Source of the DNA: Byssochlamys sp. IMV 00236
Lineage: Eukaryota > Ascomycota > Eurotiomycetes > Eurotiales > Thermoascaceae
Length of the DNA: 34,500 nucleotides
NCBI GenBank assembly: GCA_001931875.2
Contig: MSJH02000377.1
Span: 1-34,500, forward strand
Direction of reading: 5' to 3'
A program made the translations under genes and the position numbers. Below, piece after piece: positions 21,196 through 32,656 of this stretch (its first letter is position 1; each line of letters opens with the position of its first letter). Under the pieces are notes generated by a model that ran no database searches, was not told where the DNA came from, and was given only the letters and a program-made list of their open reading frames with translations.

Positions 21196-23053
21196 ATGTC
21201 CGATACAGAAAAAACTAGTATTAAAGAGATCGAGCATGGTCAACCACCATTAAATGCCGATGAGGCACTTTTACAATCACTTGGCTATAAACAAGTAAAC
21301 ACTTTGACTCACTCTACATGTTGCTCTTATTTTAATACAAACATGTATAGGATCTAAGTCGATCCATCTCTGCATTTTCTAATTTTGCTATTGCGTTTTC
21401 ATGCTGCTCTGTTCTATCTGGTCTGACGCCTATGTGGGGTGATGCCATGAGTGATGCTGGATCATTAGGCGTCATTTGGGGTTGGGTCATCACAGGCTCA
21501 TTTACGCTTATTGTGGCCTTATCCCTTGCAGAGATCTGCAGTGCTTATCCAACCACTGGAGGTTTGTATTTCTGGGTGTCGCGTTTGGCCACATCAAAAT
21601 GGGTGCCTTTGGCTTGCTGGGTTACAGGTTGGTGTAACTGGATTGGTTTATGCTGTAAGTAGCACTTGTTTTTATGCACGGGACACACTGGAAATAACAT
21701 TTGTCTTTTTTTTTTTTTCTAGTCGGTATTACCTCTGTTGATCTTGGACTATCTCAATTCATCGCTGGTGTGGTTTCTGTGTGGTAAGTGAAATACAAAA
21801 AAGAAATAGCGTTATATATTAAGGCCATTTCAGGAATCCTGATGTCAATTTATCTGTCTATGCTCAATATGGTATCTATATCGGTATTCTTATTGTTCAT
21901 GGTGTGCTCAATTCAGTAGCCGTGAGCTGGAACGGTGTGATGAATCAAGCAGCATGTAACTTATCTCTCTTTATGCCTATTATGTGTGATGCTTACTCTA
22001 CTTGTATTAGTTTATGCCAACATGTTGGGTATTGCCTTTATTGTTATTGTTGGTCTTGCCATCACAAAACCATTGGCTACTGGTGAATTTGTGGTAAGCT
22101 TTTTTGAATAGAGAACATCATATCATCTCCTTACCCCCCTTTTTTTTTACGATAATTAGTTTACACAATTTTATAACGGATCTGGTTTCAGCAGCAACGG
22201 GTTTGCCTTCTTGCTCGTCATTCTGCAATCCCAATATACACTTTCAGGCTACGATAGTGCTGCCCACATGAGTGAAGAGACAAAGAATTCGCAAAGTGGC
22301 TCTCCCTTTGGTATCCTTGTCAGTGTAGCAGCCAACGCTGTCTCTGGTCTTGTGTTCTTGATTGCCATCAGCTTTATGGTGACTGATTACGAACGACAGA
22401 TATTGAGCGAAAATGCCATTCAGCCACAGATGGTTCAAGTCTTTTATGATGGTGTCGGAGGAGCTTGGACGATGGTCTTTTTAGTCTTTGTCATGCTCAG
22501 TATCTTCTTTTGTGGATCTGCCTTGACCCTTGGTAGTTCCCGTATGGTCTACGCTTTTGCTCGTGATGGAGCGATGCCCTTTTCAAAGCATCTGCACTCA
22601 CTCAACAAGAAGACAAACAGTCCAGTGATTGCTGTGTGGTTTAATATCCTTGTGGCAGCCATTGTCGGTGTCTTGTACATGATCAACAGCACAGCATACG
22701 AGGCCATTGTCTCTGTCAACACCATTGGTTCACAAATGTCTTACCTTGTACCTATCCTTCTGCGCGTCACAGCGTCTCGTACAAAGTTTAAGCCCGGTCC
22801 CTTTAGCCTTGGTCGGTTCAGTGTGGTGACAGGATGGATTGCCTCTGCCTGGTTGATCTTTACTTGTGCCCTCTTTATCACACCCACCACTGCTCCTGTG
22901 ACACCCGATACGATGAATTACGCTGTCGTACCCTTTGCTGCTATCATGATCTTTTCTATGGGCTATTATTTTATCTGGGGTCGAAAGTGGTTTACAGGGC
23001 CCGTTCGTATGGTCGATGGAAAGGAAGTCATTCTTGATGATGAAAGTATCTAA
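21196..23053 (+). CDS. amino acid/choline-type permease (APC superfamily, UGA4/HNM1-like)
   Basis: Six exons (21196-21294, 21351-21654, 21723-21783, 21834-21955, 22011-22093, 22160-23053) give 520 residues, the usual length. A short polar N-terminus is followed by about 12 hydrophobic segments. FSNFAIAFSCCSVLSG, ITGSFTLIVALSLAEICSAY and TTGGLYFWVSRL form the conserved first third. YTLSGYDSAAHMSEET is the hallmark of the fungal amino acid/choline transporter group, whose yeast members carry GABA/polyamines (UGA4) or choline (HNM1). The substrate cannot be decided here. The intron 21956-22010 is needed: without it the frame runs into stops; with it one reads MNQAAFYANMLGIAF. Location is expected to be plasma membrane or vacuole. 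Confidence 0.93.
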
Positions 23054-23369
23054 TGTTTATCGTTTTGTATATATTTATTCTCGCTTTATTTATAATTATT
23101 TAATATTAAAAGCTTTTTTCTTCTTTTTTGTATAAAGAGTGTTGATAAGGTAAAGCTTACATGATCATTTGAGACGGTGAGAAGAATATAATGCACAGTG
23201 CATTATATTTTATATGAAAATAATGCATTGCATTATTATCAAAAGTCACGCGTTTTGTGGATCAACCCCCATTACAAAAAATATTATTAAGGCATTTGTA
23301 ATGCGCCTTTAAACTCAGCTATATTGCGCAGGCGCATAAATACGTGCTTTTCCGAGACTTGATTTCAAA
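23054..23369. other. permease-GST intergenic region with dyad elements
   Basis: This 316-bp spacer contains no gene. It holds two adjacent perfect inverted repeats (23185-23237, described separately). A third inverted pair, ATGCGCC at 23301-23307 and GGCGCAT at 23331-23337, lies 33-69 bp before the next start codon. Confidence 0.6.
23185..23237. promoter_or_regulatory. two tandem inverted repeats with TGCATTAT half-sites
   Basis: Element 1 (23185-23209) has 11-bp arms around a 3-nt centre. Element 2 (23219-23237) has 9-bp arms around one base. All four arms contain TGCATTAT or its complement, and both stems are perfect. They could be a dimeric transcription-factor site for the GST gene, or a hairpin at the permease 3' end. 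No assignment is proven. Confidence 0.5.
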
Positions 23370-24711
23370 ATGTTTTTATTACTTTCTTCCAAAAAGCTTT
23401 TATCTCATAACCGAAGCATAATTACAAGATACATGTCTCAAGATACCAAATCCTCGATTCTTAACTGGGCTAGCAAAGACGGTGAGTTCAGACGTCAGCA
23501 GTCTGTCTTTCGCGACTTTATTGAAGATAAGCCTGATGCCAAGTTTGCTCCCGAACCGTAAAGATCATAAAGATATAAAGTGTATAATTTTAAGCATTGT
23601 CATAGTGACCGTTATCATCTCTACATTTCTTGGGCTTGTCCTTGGGTAAAGGGTTACTGTATATGTGTCTTGACATTATTGACACATGTTTGTAGGCTCA
23701 TCGTACGGCTATTGTACGTAACTTGAAAGGACTTGACAAGATCATTGGTCTATCTGCTGTTGATTACCTCATGCTTGACAAAGGATGGAAGTTCTCTACC
23801 GAACAAGAATGTCCTGGTGCTATTCCTGATACTGTCAACAACGCTTCTTATATTCGTGACATCTATTTCAAAGTCAATCCAAACTATGAAGGTCGCTTTA
23901 CTGTCCCTGTTCTTTGGGATAAGAAGCTTCAAACGATTGGTAAGTCTTAACTAACCTATTTACATGTGGGGGAACTGATTTGTAACCAATATATATATAT
24001 ATAATTAGTCAACAATGAAAGTTCTGAAATCATTCGTATGTTCAATACAGTATTTAACAAGTTTTTGAGCAAAGAGCAAGCAGAACTCAATTATTATCCC
24101 GAGCCTCTCCGAAAGGAGATTGATGAGACGAATGAATGGGTTTATGATACTGTCAATAACGGTGTTTATAAATCTGGTTTTGCAACCACTCAGGAAGCTT
24201 GTAAGTTGATTTTTTAAGAAAAGAATACAGACTGATATTCAAATAATAGATGAAAAGAACGTGGTTCCTTTATTCAAATCTTTGGATAGAATCGAAAAAA
24301 TACTTGATGGTCACAAGTATTTAGTACAAGACACGTTTACTGAAGCCGATATTCGATTGTTTACTACGATTGTCAGGTAAAGCAAATAGTAAAGAAGTAA
24401 GCATGAACCAACCTTTATAAAAATAGATTTGACCCTGTCTATCACGGTCATTTCAAGTGTAATTTAAAGTCCATTCAACATGACTATCCAAACATCTTGG
24501 AATGGACACGTCGCATTTATCAGAAACCAGGAGGTAAAATGACACATGTTTATATGCGAGTTTAATTAATTACATTTGTATTATAGTGAAAGAAACAGTC
24601 AATATGGATCACATCAAGAGACACTATTACATGTCCCACAGACAAATTAACCCAACCCAAGTTGTTCCCATTGGTACTGGCCCTGACCTTTTAGTTCCCG
24701 TTGAACCTTAA
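23370..24711 (+). CDS. glutathionyl-hydroquinone reductase (xi-class/omega-like GST; ECM4/GTO-type)
   Basis: Seven exons (23370-23557, 23606-23645, 23696-23939, 24009-24200, 24250-24376, 24427-24533, 24587-24711) give 340 residues. The catalytic Cys74 lies in ISWACPWAHR, the CPWAHR motif of this class. GLSAVDYLMLDKGW, IRDIYFKVNPNYEGRFTVPV and VNNESSEIIRMFN are also typical, as is the C-terminal helical domain with FTEADIRLFTT and RFDPVYHGHFKCN. The enzyme reduces glutathionyl-quinols using glutathione. Residues 1-21 are basic and hydrophobic, while a second in-frame ATG lies at 23433 (MSQDTKSS), which allows for mitochondrial and cytosolic forms. Confidence 0.93.
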
Positions 24712-24771
24712 ATGCGTGTTTATTATCTTTGTGAAATAAAAAAAAGTGACGTGGGGTATGATTCTTTTTAT

Positions 24772-25257
24772 TTACACGCCATCCATTTGGCCTTCTAATT
24801 CGTCCAACTCAGCCCTGGCAGCTTGATACTTGGCTTCCAAGTCGGCATGCTTCTTATCCCAAACAGAAATCTCTTGTTGAATCTTGACAGCCTTCTTTTC
24901 CAATTGTTCAGCACGCAAGTCAGCATCACGGAAACTATAAAGGTTTATTAGCTTCGCCCCCTTTTTATATTTTAAACAACTTACTCGGCAGTAGCTTGTT
25001 TCAAGTTAGCTTCAGCAGTTTCAAGAGCTTCTTCCAACTCCTTGGCACGAGATTGCAAAGTACTCAATTCGTTATCTTTTTGTTCATGTTCAGCTTCCAG
25101 CTGCTCAGCCTTGGTCTTTAACTCATCAGCACGGTTAGTGGCATCTTCAACTTCTTTACGAAGAGTAGCGAGTTTCTACAATATAACTTAGCCCTCCCCT
25201 CCTCCTTCTTCTTAAGGAACAGCAATTAAAGAAACTTACCTCCTTGAATTTCTCCAT
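24772..25257 (-). CDS. tropomyosin, short form
   Basis: Three exons (25257-25240, 25175-24985, 24934-24772) give 123 residues. The protein is one continuous coiled coil with heptad hydrophobics, starting MEKFKEKLATLRKEVEDA and including AKELEEALETAEANL and AELDELEGQMDGV. The start resembles fungal tropomyosins such as fission yeast Cdc8. Those usually have 161 residues (four actin spans) or 199; this one is shorter by 38, about one actin repeat. Tropomyosin stabilises formin-made actin cables and the cytokinetic ring. The first exon codes for only six residues, a structure also seen in other fungal genes. Its stop is 60 nt from that of the convergent GST gene. Confidence 0.82.
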
Positions 25258-25455
25258 GATGAATGACTAAAGTTTTAATAAAGAAAAAAGAAAAAAAGAA
25301 AACGTTTTCGAAACAAAAATATTTATATGTTCAAATCGGGTTTATAAATAAAAATGTGATCATTGCCTTTTACGTGTATCGCACACACACACACAGAAGA
25401 TGTACAATCGTCCCTCTTTCTCTCTTTCTCTCTCTTTCACTCTCCTTTATTTAAT

Positions 25456-27017
<1,562 letters not shown>

Positions 27018-27207
27018 GACGTGATATTTAGAGTTTGAAAACGTAAGTGTTTATGGATTAGAGTGAAAGGGAATGGAAAAAAAATTTTGGTTAAAGCAAA
27101 AAAGTGACTTGAGGTTACTATAATTGGAAAATCACAGACGACATCAATCGAGTAAGCCCATCATCACTGTGATATCATAGTTAATGCAAAGATGTATTGA
27201 TTATGGA

Positions 27208-27215
27208 TATATAAA
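27208..27215 (+). promoter_or_regulatory. TATA box of the reticulon gene
   Basis: TATATAAA lies 44-51 nt before the reticulon ATG, inside the divergent region shared with RVB1. Confidence 0.5.
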
Positions 27216-27258
27216 GGACAGAATCCATTCATACTTTCTTTTTTAAATTATTATTACC

Positions 27259-28404
27259 ATGGAAACTTATAACAGACCATTAACTCCTCCTGACAACGAT
27301 CGTCTCAAAGACTCTACATTGCCCGAAGTTGCCTCTCTTCAAAAGAAACAAGACCAAGTCTTTCCTCCCGTTACAGGCGCTACTGCTGATATAACCTCTA
27401 CTCAACCTATCACTAAAAACAACACTACTACTACTACTACAAATCATTCTGCTTCAAACCCCTTTACTTCAGAGACTGCTGATGCTCGTCGCACCTCCCA
27501 ACCTCCTCCTGGTTACCAACATGGTGTTGCCTTCCCATTCGAAAAGGGTACGTCTTCCTCTCCTGTAACCAGTGCAGCTACATCTGCAGCCAGTCCTACC
27601 AATAACACTGCAAAGTACGGTAGCTCACAACGTAATGATACGACCCATCGTATCGAAACCGAGGCCTTGAACATTCTCCAATGGAAAAATCCTCTCCGCT
27701 CCGGCGCCATCATGGCCATGATTGTGGGCTCAATAATTCTTAGTCGTTGGTACTCTTTGCTTCAATTAGGTTCTATGGCTCTTACTTTGGCCATTGGCAT
27801 CAATCTGATCTATGTTCACTTTATGCTTCAAAGCCAAAAGGTGCTCACAAGCACTGACAACGTATCACACCCCTACAGGTAAGGGAGTTGCATAAAATTT
27901 TTGAAATTATCATGCTGATTTTTTTTTTTTTTTTTTTTTTTTCACAGAGACGTCATTGATAATGAAAGATCGACAGCCATCGATCGCCAAAGCGTTCGTC
28001 GCTACACCAACATGTTTATCGAAGTAGCCGAGACAGTCATTCGTGCCTTGACTCGTATTGTCTTTATTGATGACACCAAGACAAGCATCAAGTGGCTTGC
28101 TATTTCTTTTACTATCTGGAAGATCTCTGCTCATATGTCTACTGTCAACATCATCCTCTTTGTCACTCTTTCTGCCTTCACTTTCCCTCGCTTGTACATC
28201 TCAAACAAGGACGTGGTTGACTCTCACCTTCATAAGGGTCAGACCTTGATTCAAAACAGTCTCAGCAAGGCACAAGAAGTTGCCAAGGAAGGTATTAATG
28301 ATACTTATGCAAAGGCTAGAGCCATGACTGCAAAGGCTGGAACAACAGGTACTGATGCTAAGAATACCTTAAATAACTCTTCTGTTACTGTTAAACAAGA
28401 CTAA
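27259..28404 (+). CDS. reticulon-like ER-shaping protein
   Basis: Two exons (27259-27878, 27948-28404) give 358 residues. Residues 1-135 are polar, rich in Thr, Ser, Pro and Asn, and likely disordered. The reticulon domain starts near 139 (ILQWKNPLRSGAIM) and contains two long hydrophobic hairpins, about 148-190 and 235-275, separated by a polar loop with RRYTNMFIEVAE. The tail (after PRLYISNKDVVD) is an amphipathic Lys/Ala-rich helix. Reticulons wedge into the membrane to curve ER tubules. The intron ends in a T run of more than 20 before CACAG. The stop lies 62 nt from that of the convergent SPC3 gene. Confidence 0.87.
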
Positions 28405-28466
28405 AAAAAAAAAAACTGTGTGTATTCATTTAAATTTGTATGTAAATAAAATATGAACTTTTTTTC

Positions 28467-29261
28467 TTATGCTTCAGAAAAGGCGGGTATGATCAAATGT
28501 GCATCAGTCAAGAGTTGACCTGATTGTAAAAGACCAACATGAGGTGTAATATCCCAGGCAATGGAAAGGTTGGCTCGTTCATAACTATGAAATATATATA
28601 TCAATAATCTCGTATTATCATTGTTTTACAAACTTACTTCCACTTTTGAGAAATGTCAACCATGGCATACTTGTTACCAACGTTCTTCAACTTTAAATTC
28701 GCTTTTTCCTTTTGAGTGATGATTCGATCCCAAAGGACAACTGAGTTACGTTTCTAGATGATATCATCAGTATAATGGTTTTATATAATTGGATCCTTAC
28801 ATATTTGTCTGTTTCATAATCAGCTACAACAGTGACAAATATCTGCTTTGTATTCCAATTGAATAATTTACTAAAGTCTAGACTATGCGAGTTAACAATA
28901 ATAAAAGTGTGTGTATGTATATCTTGTACCAGCATCAATATCAAATGAAAGTCTTGCAAATTCACTCTTTTTTCTATAATCTTGATTTTCTGGACCAAAG
29001 CGACGTGCGACACTGTTTTGAATGTTATTAAAATTAATATATGAATAAGAACACATACACTTTAATGTTGCTGGCATCTACTTTAAGTGCGCCTTGAATA
29101 GATGGATAGCCTTGAATGTAAGAGATGAGGGCAACTATGCCAAGAACTGCAGATAGAACACTAACAGCAAAAGAGAAGAGGTTCTACTTTTATTTAACAA
29201 CGTGGAAGGAGGATGAGATTAACATTTTATTTACATTGAATCGTTGTTGCAGATTGTACAT
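28467..29261 (-). CDS. SPC3: signal peptidase complex subunit 3 (SPC22/23-like)
   Basis: Six exons (29261-29235, 29183-29059, 29012-28930, 28877-28801, 28753-28638, 28584-28467) give 181 residues; the human protein has 180. The start MYNLQQRFNNLFSFAVSV leads into a single N-terminal membrane segment (about residues 11-30). The lumenal domain follows, with RLSFDIDADFSKLFNWNTKQ, FVTVVADYET, NSVVLWDRII and SIAWDITPHVGLL. SPC3 is an essential, non-catalytic partner of the Sec11 peptidase in the ER. The small first exon was chosen because it gives the family start and lets the frame join at NN-LFSF. Introns are 48-54 nt. Confidence 0.9.
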
Positions 29262-29959
29262 GACGTGTCAAGAGACAAGAGGGGGAAGGGATAAAGACAG
29301 ACAGATAGAGAGACTGGCAAATTGTATTGAATCGGAGCTTTATTATTCTTGGATAAAACACAATGGCTGCTGTTACAGAATGTATAATTAAGGAGGAGCC
29401 CATAGGATATATTTAAAAAAATGTATAGAATATTGAATAGAGAGAGAGACACTTTGTGTATTGAGCAATTATTCATTATTATCTAGCATAAACACGGTAT
29501 GTCTCTTTTGTCTGATCTCTCTTGTTATGCGTGTGTACAGCCAATAGAGACGGAATATAAAAGGAACAAAACATCAAACTATAAAGAATACCAAGTGCAT
29601 GAATGTCTCATTTGCTGTAATCCCTTATTTAATCTACAATACGCCAATGATGTAAACAGGGCATAATAACATGGAAGAAACCATAATCAAGATATATGCC
29701 AAGTAGTCCTATGTCATGATCTCAAACATGCATAATGTTTGACTTTTGTTATAAACTAAAGAAACATGGAACCTCCCCTTATCCAAGAGTAACATCAATA
29801 ACACATATCTGTTTATGAAAATAGGAACAAGTATATGAGTTATTCAGGCACATAATTAAGCAGAGATAAACCGGAAAATTTAGTATATAAAGTCCAGTCT
29901 TGTTGGATCAAAAATAAATCCAACTATTGCTCCTCTTTTTTTTTATTTTATTACCCTTT
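29262..29959. other. divergent intergenic region between SPC3 and the kinase
   Basis: No gene supported. It contains an AGAGAGAGAG run near 29440 and poly-A/T. TATATAAA at 29885-29892, about 70 nt before the kinase ATG, is a good core promoter candidate. Confidence 0.5.
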
Positions 29960-31568
29960 ATGCCTAGTCGTTCAAATTCAATTCTTCATATTGGGAACTT
30001 TGGAGACTACCATCTGCTCCAAGACCTTGGTCAAGGCGCTTGTGGTAAGGTAAAGTTGGCTATGAATAATGAAACTGGCGAAACGGTAAGGGTCGAAAAT
30101 TTAAATAAAGGACATTTAATTTATTATTCCGAAGCTTGCTATCAAAATCATCAAACGTCCTGAAATTGACGAGGAACAACGTTCGATCAATGGAAAGGTT
30201 TACTCTGAAAAGAAATTCCTTGAAGAAAAACTCAATTGGGAAGGTCGCGAGAAGAGAGCGGTCCGAGAGACGTCGATCATGAAGCTCTTACGCCATCCAC
30301 ATGTTGTGAAATACTACGATATGGTTACTACTGATTCCTATCACTACATCATGATGGAGTACGCTGAAGGAGGACAGTTGCTGCATCATATTGCTGCTGA
30401 CGGAATGATGTGTGAACCTGAGGCTCGTCATTATGCTCGTCAGATCATCAGTGCGCTTGATTACATGCATCGTAACTCGATCGTTCACAGGGATCTCAAG
30501 GTTGAAAACATCATGCTAGACAGAACTGGGAGAAGTATCAAGGTCGGCGATTTTGGTCTGTCCAACACGCACTTTCCTGAGAAAAGACTGACGACGTTCT
30601 GTGGATCTCTTTACTTTGCTGCCCCGGAGGTGCTGAATGGAGATCCCTATCAGGGTCCTGAACTGGATGTCTGGAGTCTAGGTGTCGTCATTTATGTCAT
30701 GGTTACTGGTCATATGCCATTTGATGATGTTAGTGTGCCATTGATTCAAGACAAGATAAAGAACGCCATCGTGTCCTATCCAGAACACATAAGCGAGTGC
30801 TTGCAAGACTTGCTTTCTAAAATCTTTGTTGTTGATCAAAAGAGACGAATCAAGCTGGCAGACATAATGAAACACGACTGGATCGAAAAACATTATGCTC
30901 AAGGTATCAAGAACTACGTGCCTATCCGCATACCTCTGCATATCCCATTGGCTTCTCCCATCCTGAATGAGATGTCAGAATACTTCAACTTTGGCACCCC
31001 AGAGGAGATCAGGACCAAGATGGAAACGATCATCGAATCGCCTCTTTACAAGTTTGCTTCTGATCATTGCTGCTGCGTCGAATTGTGTAAGCTCAATAAG
31101 ATCAACGAAGACCAACTTGCATTTGTCAAGCGATGGGGCTTCTATAATGATCCACAGTCGGTCCCTGCTGCCTTTCATCCTTTGCTCTCTGTTTACTATT
31201 TGATCAGGGAACGCCTCAAGAATCAGGTCGTACCGTTCATACCAGATTCACCTAGATCAGTTCATTTGTCCTCAGTTTGTAATTCACCTGTTGATGGAGA
31301 CACTCCTTCTGATCAAAGATGCTCTTGGTTAAAGTTATCTACAGAAGAAATGAATATCGAAAAGGAATATCCAAAGCCTACTGAATCTCGACTCATTTCA
31401 GCTTCTTCAAGTGAAACGTATGCGACTGCACAGGGTTTATCAAGAGAACATGATCAAGTAGCTCAGAATCATATTCACGAAGAGGATCATCACCATGGAA
31501 TCAAGCATATCGTTGCCTCATTGAATGCTATCTTCTCAAAGATGTCTTGCCAACCTCCTCCTCCTTAG
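29960..31568 (+). CDS. Ser/Thr protein kinase, KIN1/PAR-1/MARK-like (CAMKL group)
   Basis: Two exons (29960-30085, 30135-31568) give 519 residues. The glycine loop LGQGACGKV is at 23-31 and the catalytic Lys in LAIK at 46. HRDLKVEN begins at 160, DFG is at 181-183 and APE at 205-207. The activation loop LTTFCGSLYFAAPE carries the Thr that LKB1-type kinases phosphorylate in the PAR-1/MARK group. Between the Lys strand and helix C there is a basic insert (about 49-85), as in fungal Kin1/Kin2. After the kinase domain comes a stretch with FHPLLSVYYLIRERL, also Kin1-like. The C-terminus ends in a His-rich segment and PPPP; no KA1 domain follows. Kin1/2 kinases act in polarised secretion and wall integrity in yeasts. 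Confidence 0.88.
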
Positions 31569-31707
31569 ATAATTTACCAAACAAACAAAAAGCAAGTTTT
31601 TCTTTTCAATTTAATGGATTTATAATAAAGTAGAAAAGATGTTGCGAAAATGCATATAAATTATCTTGTCCATAAAAGATGTCATAAAGACATGCTGTAT
31701 TTCAATA

Positions 31708-31746
31708 TTTGTCTCTCTCTTTCTCTTTCTCTTTCTCTTTCTCTTT
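31708..31746. repeat. (CTTTCT)n-like pyrimidine microsatellite in TYW3 leader
   Basis: Tandem TTTCTC units followed by a poly-A run just before the TYW3 start codon. Confidence 0.75.
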
Positions 31747-31773
31747 TTGCATACAGAAAAAAAAAAAATTTAC

Positions 31774-32656
31774 ATGACAACTCAACATAATACAGACTTT
31801 CTGTCACGAAAAGAGCAAGTCATTGCTTCACTTGTAGAACATTTGGATCCAGAAAGAAGAGACAAATCACCCAAGGGATTCATTGATGCACCCATTCTCG
31901 ATCTGATGCATGTCATCAACAAACACCCTGATTACTATACCACCAGTAGCTGTTCCGGACGAGTAGCCATTTACTGTCCAGCTCTAGAAAACGATAAAGT
32001 AGCCACAAAGGGTGGTATCTGGTTATACGTCAGCCATGACCCAATTCCTGTTCCGGAAAAAGAAAAAGACAGTTGGATCCTTCAGTTACTCTTTGGCAAT
32101 CGAAACGTTGTATTTGATTATGAACGACCGGCTGATTTAGTTCATAAGCAATTAATCTACTTCAAGTTTGAACCATTGGTAAAAACAATAAGAAAGAAAA
32201 AAGGTTGTTATTAACAATACATCATAGATTTTACATATTGAGGCTTCTAGTTATGAATCTGCTATGCACTTGTTGAATATTGCAAATCAAGCAGGATATC
32301 AAAACTCAGGCATCACTGTATCGCGTCGACATATGCTGGCCATACGCAGCACGCTCAAGATAGATACACCCATTGCATATATAGAGAATGATACAGTGTA
32401 TTGTTTAGTGGATATAGCTTATTTAATGCTCCTTGTCAACATGTCAAACGAGAAGTTTCAACAAAATATAGAAAGAATGAGTATCTTTGAGGAAAAGATG
32501 AGACGAGAACTAGAAAATAATCAATCACAAGTAAAAGAGGAAACTAAAGAGGAGAGAAGAGAACGAAAGCGCAGAGAAGGGTTACAAAAGAAGAATCAAG
32601 TTGTCAAGGAAAAAGTGGAGCAACAGGATCTAGAAGATATGAGTGATATTTTTTAG
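31774..32656 (+). CDS. TYW3: tRNA wybutosine-synthesizing protein 3 (TYW3)
   Basis: Two exons (31774-32178, 32228-32656) give 277 residues; the 49-nt intron is GTAAAA...CATAG. I start at the ATG giving MTTQHNTDF because the upstream part of the frame is a CT-repeat leader. The conserved core has DLMHVINKHPDYYTTSSCSGR (SSCSGR at 58-63), GGIWLYVSHDP, YFKFEPLILHIEA, GYQNSGITVS and LAIRSTLKIDTPI, all typical of TYW3. The enzyme methylates N4 of the wybutosine precursor at position 37 of tRNA-Phe, using S-adenosylmethionine. The last 70 residues form a charged helix (KEERRERKRREG) seen in many eukaryotic members. Confidence 0.93.

Noticed and set aside
21904..22086. Apparent frameshift in the permease around 21956-22010
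   Set aside because: A 55-nt GTAACT...TTAG intron joins the frames exactly and restores a normal membrane segment (MNQAAFYANMLGIAF).
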